This document shows positions 14,780 through 22,152 of a stretch of 26,321 nt of DNA, piece after piece. Position 1 is the stretch's first letter. Each line of letters starts with the position of its first letter. Both the position numbers and the translations under genes were made by a program. Origin of the DNA: JAJTCH01 sp040386195 (GTDB lineage Bacteria > Pseudomonadota > Alphaproteobacteria > Rickettsiales > UBA1997). Location of the stretch: positions 1-26,321 of the forward strand of contig JAZKFV010000023.1 of assembly GCA_040386195.1 (NCBI GenBank), given 5' to 3'. The notes under the pieces are model-generated. The model ran no database searches. It was not told the DNA's origin and worked only from the letters and a program-made list of their open reading frames with translations.

Positions 14780-16708
14780 TCAAAATTTGAAAGTTACTTT
14801 ACCATATATTGCGCGACCAATTTTAATTGGTTCAGACCACAATGCTCCTGAAAATTCTGTGTGTGAACTATCTAATAAATTTTGCCCAACCAAATCAAAA
14901 GAAATATTTTTGCAATATTGCCAACCAATGTGAGTATCAAAACGGTAATAGGCGGGAATTCTTAAAGTGTGAGAATAGTTATCGTCAACAGTGATGCCAC
15001 TTACATAATATAATATAGCATCCAAGGTCAGATTGCTGGAAATGTCGTATCGGGATTGAATATTGAATTGGTGTCTGGGCGAGCGATGTTGTTCTTTTTC
15101 TAATTCGCTATCACCACCAGTTCTAACATCTAAATCTAATTTCAGATAAGAATATGCTGATTTTAATTCCCATTTTTTAGTCGGTTTAATGCTGCCATCT
15201 AATTCAAAACCAACCGCTTTACCTTTGCCATTATTGCGAGGAAACACGCTGATAAAACTTTTGTCACCTTCAGTAGAGCTGGTTAATTCGGCACTACGCA
15301 GATCATCATAATCATTATAAAATAGAGCAATATTTGCCAAACTATTATTGGTTGGTCTAATCCTATAGCCCAACTCATAAGCAATCAGCTTCTCAGAATC
15401 AAAACCAGTATCACCTTGTTGTCTGGTATAATTTGATCCCGAAGTTCCAACCACCATATTAATATTATTTTCTGCGATATTTGGAGTTCTAGTTGCTCTA
15501 GCGATTGAAGCCCAAAGAGTTTGATCCTGGGTTAAAAGCCAAGAAGTTTTAATGCTGGGTTGAAGTTGATAACCGGTAAAATCATTATGCTCTAACTTGG
15601 AACCTAAAGTTAAAAAAACCTTATCTGGCAATAAAGCAATTTCATCTTGGATAAAACCGCTATAAAGCTGAGTTTCGCGTTTTGGCGGATTAAAATTTAA
15701 GCGAAAACTATTTCCTTCTAAATCGCTGCGCACACCTCTATATCCTAAGCCTAAGGTTAATTTATGATATTCTTTAAGTGAGTTTGAATATTGAAAATCC
15801 GCATCAAATGTTTGAGAGCTTCTGAGTAATGATGAATTATCTCGGGCATCTTGATCATAATAAAATTGCAATTGAGTTTCTTCTTTATCACCAATTTTAT
15901 GCTCCCATTTGTTAGTGATATTTCCACCACTAATATCAAGATTATCTTTTAATCTATTGGTTCCAGCCGTGTCTGGCAAAAATCGATCTAGCTGTATATC
16001 ACTTTTATAAACATCGCCTTGCAAAGTAATAAGATCATTTTCAAATTCATCGTAATCAATTCTAAACCCGCTTTTGTTAAGCGTAAAATCATTGCCAGTA
16101 GTTTTGGTATATAAATTTTCAGCATTGCGCTCACTATAACGCGAGGCATAAACTCGATAATAAGAATTATTTTTAATTTTGCCGCCATATCTGGCCATTA
16201 CTGAATCGTTATTATTGCCATAAGTTGTTGAAGCTAATCCAGACTGAGTATTGGAAGCGGGCTCAGTAATAATATTAATCACACCATTAACAGCATTTGC
16301 TCCCCATTGAGTTGCGCCTGGTCCACGAATTACCTCAATTTGCTTGATATTTTCCAACATCACATCTTGCACTCCCCAATAAACCCCCGAGAATAGAGAA
16401 TTATAGATAGTTCTGCCATCAACCATCACCAATAATTTATTAGCAAAGCCATTGGCAAAACCCCGAGAAGTTACCACCCATTGCCCAGATTCACCATGCG
16501 CCACTTGCAATCCAGGAACCATTCTTAAAACTTCTGGTATAGTGGTGGCGCCAGAGCGTTTAATATCATCGCGGTTGATGACATAAATTGCCGCTGCTGA
16601 TTTGAAAGAATCTTCTGCAGTTTTGGAAACAGTTGTTGCCGCAAATATGTTGGTAGCAAATACTGGCAAGAATATACTTGTGATTAAAAATACTTTTCTA
16701 ATAATCAT
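14780..16708 (-). CDS. TonB-dependent outer-membrane receptor
   Basis: A 642-residue protein with signal peptide (cleavage near FA-ATT, residue 23). The plug domain (about 37-150) has INRDDIKRSGATTIPEVLRM, VPGLQVAH, SRGFANGFANKLLVMVDGR, IKQIEVIRGPGATQWGANA and VNGVINIITE. The rest is a beta-barrel with alternating strands, including QDEIALLPDKVFLTLGSKLE and WASIARATRTPNIAE, and it ends with the terminal aromatic KVTFKF expected for outer-membrane assembly. Length is normal to short for the family. The nearest relatives I know are receptors encoded beside YfiR-type proteins and membrane sensors, which fits the genes on both sides. The substrate cannot be told. It leads an operon with the YfiR-like gene and is divergent from the sensor gene. 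Confidence 0.93.
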   Translation of the reverse strand: MIIRKVFLITSIFLPVFATNIFAATTVSKTAEDSFKSAAAIYVINRDDIKRSGATTIPEVLRMVPGLQVAHGESGQWVVTSRGFANGFANKLLVMVDGRTIYNSLFSGVYWGVQDVMLENIKQIEVIRGPGATQWGANAVNGVINIITEPASNTQSGLASTTYGNNNDSVMARYGGKIKNNSYYRVYASRYSERNAENLYTKTTGNDFTLNKSGFRIDYDEFENDLITLQGDVYKSDIQLDRFLPDTAGTNRLKDNLDISGGNITNKWEHKIGDKEETQLQFYYDQDARDNSSLLRSSQTFDADFQYSNSLKEYHKLTLGLGYRGVRSDLEGNSFRLNFNPPKRETQLYSGFIQDEIALLPDKVFLTLGSKLEHNDFTGYQLQPSIKTSWLLTQDQTLWASIARATRTPNIAENNINMVVGTSGSNYTRQQGDTGFDSEKLIAYELGYRIRPTNNSLANIALFYNDYDDLRSAELTSSTEGDKSFISVFPRNNGKGKAVGFELDGSIKPTKKWELKSAYSYLKLDLDVRTGGDSELEKEQHRSPRHQFNIQSRYDISSNLTLDAILYYVSGITVDDNYSHTLRIPAYYRFDTHIGWQYCKNISFDLVGQNLLDSSHTEFSGALWSEPIKIGRAIYGKVTFKF

Positions 16709-16801
16709 GAATTGAATTATGAAGGAATTTTGGTGATATTTTCTTATACCATATTAACTAAGTGCAACTTGTCAAACCCAAAAAAACCGGTCGATTTTAT
16801 A

Positions 16802-18799
16802 ATGATAAACCTAATCAAATCTTTCTTTATAAAAAAATCCCCAGCTCATCAATTCGTTTCCTTATCACGAGATTATTACATCTATGCCGGCTTTATTTTG
16901 GCGATTGTTTTGGCTTCTTCTTTATGGTCGGCTTTCGTTTCTTATAACGCCCAAAAAACTGCATTGCAAGATCAGCTAATTACTCAATCACAATTAATTG
17001 ACAACACTCTGGGCAATTATTTTAATTATGTTTCTCACATCGCCGAAGATAAAGGTCACAAGATTGCTCTGAAAGGCGGCGATTTAAATCACATTGCTTA
17101 TCTTTTTAAGCGCAATTTTTTCTTCCCCATCACCAAATCCGGTTTAAAAAGAAAAGCCTTTTTATGGCCGCATTTTTCTTGGGTTGATAAAAATGGCAAT
17201 ATTTTATTTAAAAGCGAAATTGGCATTTTGCCCAAACCGGAAAAAATTCGTGATGAAAAATATTTTTATCAATCAACCATCAATAGCTGGCAACTCCAGC
17301 TTTCCGATCCTTATTACGACGCTGCTCAAGATCAAATTTTTATCGACGGCTATTTAGGAGTTAGTGATTTAAATAACGATAAATATCTCGGCTCAATTAC
17401 CACTAAATTTAATATTGAAAAATTAGCCGAAACCCTAAAAGCCAGTTTAAAAAAAGATACCAAATTTATTATTCTGAGCGAAGAGTTAAAAATTGTCATT
17501 CAGTCTGATAACAACAATATTAATCACGATGATTTCTTCGCTAATAAACTAACCAATATCGACGATAATGCCGATCTTATTCTCATCAAAGATCAGCTCA
17601 AATATGATGGCAATATTTATAAAACATATAAAAAATCCGCCGATTATCCTTTAATAATTTTAACCGGCTATAACACTAATTCTTTCAACCAACAATTTAT
17701 TATTACCTTTGGCGAACGCTTTAGCGCCTTATTTGGTGCCGCTTTTTTCATTGCGCTAATTTTATTTATTCAGCGCCAAAGAATTATCAAGCCGGTAAGT
17801 AACCTGGCGAAAATCACCAAAAAACTCAGCCAAGGCGAAGATATTTCTTCAACCATCAGCTGCATCAAACAAAATAAACAAAAATATTCCTCAGAAATTT
17901 ATGAATTATACCAAGGCATTTTATTAACCAGCGCTTTGATTGATAAAGAACAAGACCACAAAAAACTGCTTGAAGAAAATAATTTAAAACTAATTGAACT
18001 GAATCAAAAATTGGAACAGCAAAATGAATTAGCTAAAAAATCTAGTAAATCGCGAGAAAAATTTTTGTCGCAAACCAGACAAAATATCATTGAAGATAAA
18101 ATCATCAAAATGATTAAAGATTTGAACAGCATTCTAAATCACTATGACGGCAACATTATTTTAACTAATCCAACCTTGATTGATTTGCACAAAAAAATGC
18201 TCTCTAACTGCGCCCAGATTCTGTCTTATGTTTCCGACAATCTCACTTTTTCTTATGTTAATGTTAAACAAATCATCAGCGAAGCAATTGAAATGGCGCA
18301 TTACGATGCCGATTTGAATAATATCAAACTGAGCTATGAAATTAATGATGAAATTGCCGATATTTATGTGGACGAAAGAAGTATCAAACACGTAATTATT
18401 GCCCTGATCAATTACGCAATGGAAGATCGAAAAAGAAATAATCCCGACTCTTTAATAAAAATAACCGCCAATGTTATCCATCAAAGTGAGCAGCAATTTT
18501 TACAATTAATTTTTGAAGATAACGGCCACGGAATTTCAGAAGAAATGCGCATGAGCTTTGAACAAAATGCCGAAAAAGAAGGCAAAAACAACAACAATAT
18601 TTCCTTAAGCCTACAAGCGATCCGATCAATCCTTTCCTCACACCAATCAACATTAGAAATTGACAACACTCTGGGCAAAGGCAGTGTGATGACAGTGCAA
18701 ATATTATATAGACAACCAAACCAAGAAACAGAAAACGATCAGGAAAATCAAACAATCAAAGCCAGCAATATAGTCAATCTTTTTCCACGTCAATCGTAA
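16802..18799 (+). CDS. dCache-HAMP sensor protein with HATPase_c domain, phospho-acceptor His apparently lost
   Basis: A 665-residue protein from the ATG at 16802; an in-frame TTG at 16712 would add 30 residues but would almost touch the divergent receptor start. Membrane segments lie at about 26-48 and 308-324, with a dCache-like periplasmic domain between (W-V-D-K-N-G-NILF, DEKYFYQSTI, LSDPYYD, IDGYLGVSDLNNDKYLG). Then come HAMP (IIKPVSNLAKITKKLSQGED), a coiled coil (385-415), and a phospho-acceptor helix region where FLSQTRQNIIED stands for the usual FLxxxSHELRTP, so Arg426 replaces His. The HATPase_c part keeps an N-box-like ALINYA (Asn537), DNGHGI (573-578) and GKGS (624-627) but has SLSL for GLGL. 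No receiver domain is seen. It probably acts with the divergent receptor/YfiR pair; it may be a pseudokinase or signal by another route. Confidence 0.85.
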   Translation: MINLIKSFFIKKSPAHQFVSLSRDYYIYAGFILAIVLASSLWSAFVSYNAQKTALQDQLITQSQLIDNTLGNYFNYVSHIAEDKGHKIALKGGDLNHIAYLFKRNFFFPITKSGLKRKAFLWPHFSWVDKNGNILFKSEIGILPKPEKIRDEKYFYQSTINSWQLQLSDPYYDAAQDQIFIDGYLGVSDLNNDKYLGSITTKFNIEKLAETLKASLKKDTKFIILSEELKIVIQSDNNNINHDDFFANKLTNIDDNADLILIKDQLKYDGNIYKTYKKSADYPLIILTGYNTNSFNQQFIITFGERFSALFGAAFFIALILFIQRQRIIKPVSNLAKITKKLSQGEDISSTISCIKQNKQKYSSEIYELYQGILLTSALIDKEQDHKKLLEENNLKLIELNQKLEQQNELAKKSSKSREKFLSQTRQNIIEDKIIKMIKDLNSILNHYDGNIILTNPTLIDLHKKMLSNCAQILSYVSDNLTFSYVNVKQIISEAIEMAHYDADLNNIKLSYEINDEIADIYVDERSIKHVIIALINYAMEDRKRNNPDSLIKITANVIHQSEQQFLQLIFEDNGHGISEEMRMSFEQNAEKEGKNNNNISLSLQAIRSILSSHQSTLEIDNTLGKGSVMTVQILYRQPNQETENDQENQTIKASNIVNLFPRQS

Positions 18800-18802
18800 A
18801 AT
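18774..18802. repeat. Sensor-gene 3' tail, copied at 22097-22125
   Basis: These 29 bases, which include the stop codon of the sensor gene, match 22097-22125 at 27 positions. The second copy lies at the junction inside chrA, so it marks the left edge of the duplicated segment. Confidence 0.75.
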
Positions 18803-18818
18803 CTATCGAATAACAATT

Positions 18819-21779
18819 TTAAGATCTTCCTTCTAAATCTGGATTTTGGGCTGAATCAACAACTCGTGATCGACCAGATCGACCAGATTGCAATCCATCC
18901 AAAGCTCTTCTGATCAGACTTGTTGATGGCTTTATTTTATCATTCACTATTTGCTGCAAGCGCTCTTGGGTTGATTCTGAACTAGCGTAAGTATTTAAAG
19001 ATTGTCGAATTGTATCAACTTTAAGATCTTGATTTTTGGCTAATTCAAATATTTTTCCTAAACAAAATTCCTGATCAGCCACTTCCAAACCAGCTAAACC
19101 TTCAATCATAGTTTGAATTACTGATCTTCTACACTCTTGATTTTTTTCTAAGCCAGGAATTTTGACGCCAACTTTATATAAAAATCCAATAGCTTTAAAT
19201 TTTTCTTGATCGATAAGATTTTTTAAAAGTTCTTGATTTAAATTTAATCCATTAAGAATTTGCAATCTATTTTGATCATTGACAACAATATGATCAACAA
19301 CCGAATCTACTAGAGAATAAGGATTTGCAAAGAGATATTGAATGATTGTTGGATAGAGAGAAGTAAATTGGGATTGCGATAACAAAATCTTAATTTTATC
19401 TTCATTACTTGTGCTATCTAAAACGACTTTTAACAACTCTTCATTGCTCCAAATAATAGCAATTGCAACCAAAGTTTGTCCATCACAAGAGATAAACTTC
19501 ATTTTCTCATCTTCGCTAACAATTTTCAGAGCAATAGCCAAAAATTCTGACACTATAGATTGCGTAGGATTTTCTGAGGCATACTTAAACAGATTGTCTG
19601 AAAAATACAAAAAAAATTCATCCGTAACTTCTTTTTTGCTGGGATTAAGTTCTTGATTGAAACCCCTCAGGACGAGCGTTGCAAATTCTAGATCACAATG
19701 ATAATTGGCGATTCTTACGAAAGAAATTATTTCACTATCAACAAACTGTGCTTTTTCTTCCTCACTACCAAAACTATTGAAAATGAGTTTGGCCAATTGT
19801 AGATCATTGTGATGATTGGCAGTAGGAAATATAACACTAAAATTACCAGAGATAAATTCTCTTCTTATCTTGTCATCATCAAAACTATCTAAAATAAGCT
19901 TTATCAGCTCTATATCTTTTTCAGAATCAGCAAAATTCAAAAGTCTCTTTGAATTGCTAGAGACAAATTCTCTTTTTTCTTTATCGTTACTAAAATTATT
20001 CAGAACAACTTGTAATAGTTTTCGATTATTGGTCTTCAAGGCAAGTGATAATAAATCATCTTTATTTTTAGAAACAATCTCCGCTTTCTTTTCATCACTA
20101 CTGCAAATAGATAGAGTGAATTCTATCAGTTTTAGATCTTCTTTTTTCAGCGCTATAGAAAGTAAATCGTCTGCATGCCATTCAAAATAATACCTTAATC
20201 TTTCATTCTGCTCATAATGATTTATGATTAGCTCTATCAATGATAAATTTCCAGAATTTATAATTAAATCAAACGCAGTTCCTTTATTACCAGGGCTGAG
20301 AAGAAGATCCAGCATGTCGTTCTCATTACCACAAATATCCAAGATATATCTTACATAGTGCAGATTTGCGACATGGAAAGGCTTCTCCAAAATATTACAA
20401 AGGAGATTATTTTTGATATTTTCTTCACAATGAGCCAAGATAATTTTTATTAATTCTAGATCGCCAATCTCAAAGCATTTTTCCAATATGCTTTTTTCAT
20501 TTTTGCTTCCAAAAATTTTCCGCTTTTCCTCTGGGGTGCATTTCTTTAAAAAATCTTCAACTAATCTTTTCTGACCATAATCAATAGCAAAAGATAATAC
20601 ATTTTCCGAAAATCGCTGACCAAGACTAATATGATAACCTACTATATCATCAACAAGTGACAAATTTCCCATTAGAGCAGCGAAGTGCAAGATTAATTTA
20701 AGATTAGGTTCAAAGTTTGCCTGCAAATATTCGCAAGCATCTTGAATTGGTTTTTGATTAGGGAATTTTTGTTTTAAAGCTTCTAAAAATCCATTAACTT
20801 GCTCAAGAAAATCTTGAACAGTTCGACAAGTTTGGGATTGAACCAAAAACATATGACAAAATACTTTGATGGCTAATCCTTTATTGTCATCTTCAAATGG
20901 CTGTTCGCTGATGCGCAGCAGTTGTAAGCCGATTAAATTTTCATCAATATTTTTTGATTGCAATAAACGGACAATATCAGAAATACCAGCAAATCCAATT
21001 ATAGCAGACCTAAATGCTCCACAATCTAAATATTGTAAAACTGATTCTAATCTTTCTTGCTCAGGTTGGTATTGTTTCAAGGCCGGATATTTTGCCATAA
21101 GTTTATTGGCAAAAAACTGAGCTATTTCTTCTTTGGGTTTCCAAGAATAAATAGCTGCGCCGGTTTTTTCATCTTTTTTAGACTCCAAAAGATTGAGTAT
21201 TGAGAAATCTTCATCTTCAATTCCCAATTTTTCTAAAACTTCTTTTATTTTTTTATCTGCTAATTGATGCAAATTTGATGAGTGTGATAAGAATTGATGA
21301 GGATCAATTTCAAAAATATTTTTACCTTCCAAAGTAAGCTCTTTAAGCTCTTGTTGTATTTCCTTAATAAAAAAATTGCTGAAATTTAGATGATAATTTT
21401 TTACTGCGTTGAAAGCGGATTCAAAATCTATGCTTTTTTCTGAGTCAACCCCCGCAGGATCTTCAATTTCAGCCTCTTTTTCATCTGTCATTAATAACAT
21501 AACTCGCAAAAGAACTGGGGATGCAATCCCTTCTTCTGCTCTCTCTAAAATTATAGCATTAGTTACGCGAATAAATGTTTTTGATACCAGCCCAGCTATT
21601 AAATCCTCAGCAGAAGGGGTTCGCTCCCGATCCAATTCTAAAGATTTCAAAACCATCTCATTAGATTGGCTGGGTGAAATATAAAAATTATCAGCAAAAT
21701 ATGTCGATAAAAATTCTACGATTGAGTCTGGAGCTTTTTGTTCTGAAGCTTGAGAAACTGTTTGATCTGGTCTGGTCAT
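18819..21779 (-). CDS. Large repeat protein of unrecognised family, copy 1
   Basis: A 986-residue protein without signal peptide or membrane segment, rich in helix. Three parts: an N-terminal part of about 240 residues shared with copy 2 (TYFADNFYISPSQSNEM, then YSWKPKEEIAQFFANKLMA), a long repeat region, and a shared C-terminal part (PGLEKNQECRRSVIQTMIEG ... FCLGKIFELAKNQDLKV) with a basic Arg/Ser-rich tail. The repeats resemble degenerate ankyrin units: LLSLAL..N..LL..VL..F..DKEKREFV. Five consecutive units of exactly 37 residues start at residues 538, 575, 612, 649 and 686, and looser ones extend to about 390. I do not recognise the family. A cytoplasmic scaffold or a secreted effector is possible; no secretion signal was seen. 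It converges on the sensor gene with 19 bp between. Confidence 0.85.
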   Translation of the reverse strand: MTRPDQTVSQASEQKAPDSIVEFLSTYFADNFYISPSQSNEMVLKSLELDRERTPSAEDLIAGLVSKTFIRVTNAIILERAEEGIASPVLLRVMLLMTDEKEAEIEDPAGVDSEKSIDFESAFNAVKNYHLNFSNFFIKEIQQELKELTLEGKNIFEIDPHQFLSHSSNLHQLADKKIKEVLEKLGIEDEDFSILNLLESKKDEKTGAAIYSWKPKEEIAQFFANKLMAKYPALKQYQPEQERLESVLQYLDCGAFRSAIIGFAGISDIVRLLQSKNIDENLIGLQLLRISEQPFEDDNKGLAIKVFCHMFLVQSQTCRTVQDFLEQVNGFLEALKQKFPNQKPIQDACEYLQANFEPNLKLILHFAALMGNLSLVDDIVGYHISLGQRFSENVLSFAIDYGQKRLVEDFLKKCTPEEKRKIFGSKNEKSILEKCFEIGDLELIKIILAHCEENIKNNLLCNILEKPFHVANLHYVRYILDICGNENDMLDLLLSPGNKGTAFDLIINSGNLSLIELIINHYEQNERLRYYFEWHADDLLSIALKKEDLKLIEFTLSICSSDEKKAEIVSKNKDDLLSLALKTNNRKLLQVVLNNFSNDKEKREFVSSNSKRLLNFADSEKDIELIKLILDSFDDDKIRREFISGNFSVIFPTANHHNDLQLAKLIFNSFGSEEEKAQFVDSEIISFVRIANYHCDLEFATLVLRGFNQELNPSKKEVTDEFFLYFSDNLFKYASENPTQSIVSEFLAIALKIVSEDEKMKFISCDGQTLVAIAIIWSNEELLKVVLDSTSNEDKIKILLSQSQFTSLYPTIIQYLFANPYSLVDSVVDHIVVNDQNRLQILNGLNLNQELLKNLIDQEKFKAIGFLYKVGVKIPGLEKNQECRRSVIQTMIEGLAGLEVADQEFCLGKIFELAKNQDLKVDTIRQSLNTYASSESTQERLQQIVNDKIKPSTSLIRRALDGLQSGRSGRSRVVDSAQNPDLEGRS
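19616..20168 (-). repeat. Five 37-residue ankyrin-like helical repeats in copy 1
   Basis: Units 538-574, 575-611, 612-648, 649-685 and 686-722 of the protein align without gaps in their first four members. Consensus: hydrophobic LL.hA near position 3, D near 11, LI..hL near 14-19, F/C at 21-22, D-E-K near 25-27 and F/V at 31-32. The exact 111-bp period indicates internal tandem duplication of an ankyrin-type helix pair. Confidence 0.75.
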
Positions 21780-21865
21780 ATCATTATTGGGAAATTAGTT
21801 TTATAAAAAATACCACTATTAAATAATCTGGGTAATCAATAAATTACATATTCGACTCAATCAAG
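21780..21865. repeat. Upstream duplicate, copy 1 (matches 24733-24818)
   Basis: The 86 bases before the start codon of copy 1 match the 86 bases before copy 2 with three differences. The match stops abruptly after aatcaag. This gives the right edge of the duplicated segment and means both copies carry the same promoter region, if the promoter lies here. Confidence 0.85.
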
Positions 21866-21944
21866 AAATTGAAGAAATAATTTGATAAAATGGTTTTTTA
21901 AATCAGCGGAATTAATAAATTATCACCATCACAATCTATGACTT

Positions 21945-22109
21945 ATGAATCTATGGAATTTATTTAAAATCTTCCTGCGCTTTGGCTTTCTGGCTTGGGG
22001 TGGGCCGGTGGCGCAAATTAATATGATTCGTGAAGAGTTGGTGGAAAAAAGACAATGGATTAATCACGATAAATTCAAACGAGTATTAGCAATTTATCAA
22101 TCTTTTCCC
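21945..22109 (+). pseudogene. chrA: Chromate transporter ChrA, 5' fragment
   Basis: About 55 codons from the ATG at 21945 give the N-terminus of a ChrA-type transporter: LFKIFLRFGFLAWGGPVAQI, then REELVEKRQWIN, then LAIYQSFP. ChrA proteins continue with PGPEA-type residues and about 330 more. Here the match stops at the junction with the duplicated segment and the frame then runs on through the 3' end of copy 2 (antisense) to a stop at 22256 with no chrA similarity. The matching 3' end of the gene is at 24819-25030. The fragment cannot make a working transporter. Confidence 0.85.
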
Positions 22110-22125
22110 GCGTCAATCGTAAAAT
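22097..22125. repeat. Duplication junction inside chrA (copy of 18774-18802)
   Basis: 27 of 29 bases equal the 3' tail of the sensor gene. The first ten, tcaatctttt, are also what chrA itself needs to encode YQSF, so this is a microhomology shared by both parents of the junction. Confidence 0.75.
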
Positions 22126-22152
22126 ATTTTTATCCTATACCAAATAACGATT

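Noticed and set aside
16765..16785. TTGACA on the minus strand (complement of the bases tgtcaa near 16770) as a receptor promoter
   Set aside because: No -10 element at 16-18 bp; the nearest TATAAG-like hexamer is about 21 bp away, so I do not list it.
16712..16801. TTG start giving the sensor protein 30 more residues
   Set aside because: It would begin four bases from the divergent receptor start and adds a non-conserved stretch; the ATG at 16802 leaves a 93-bp promoter region and gives a normal N-terminus before the first membrane segment.
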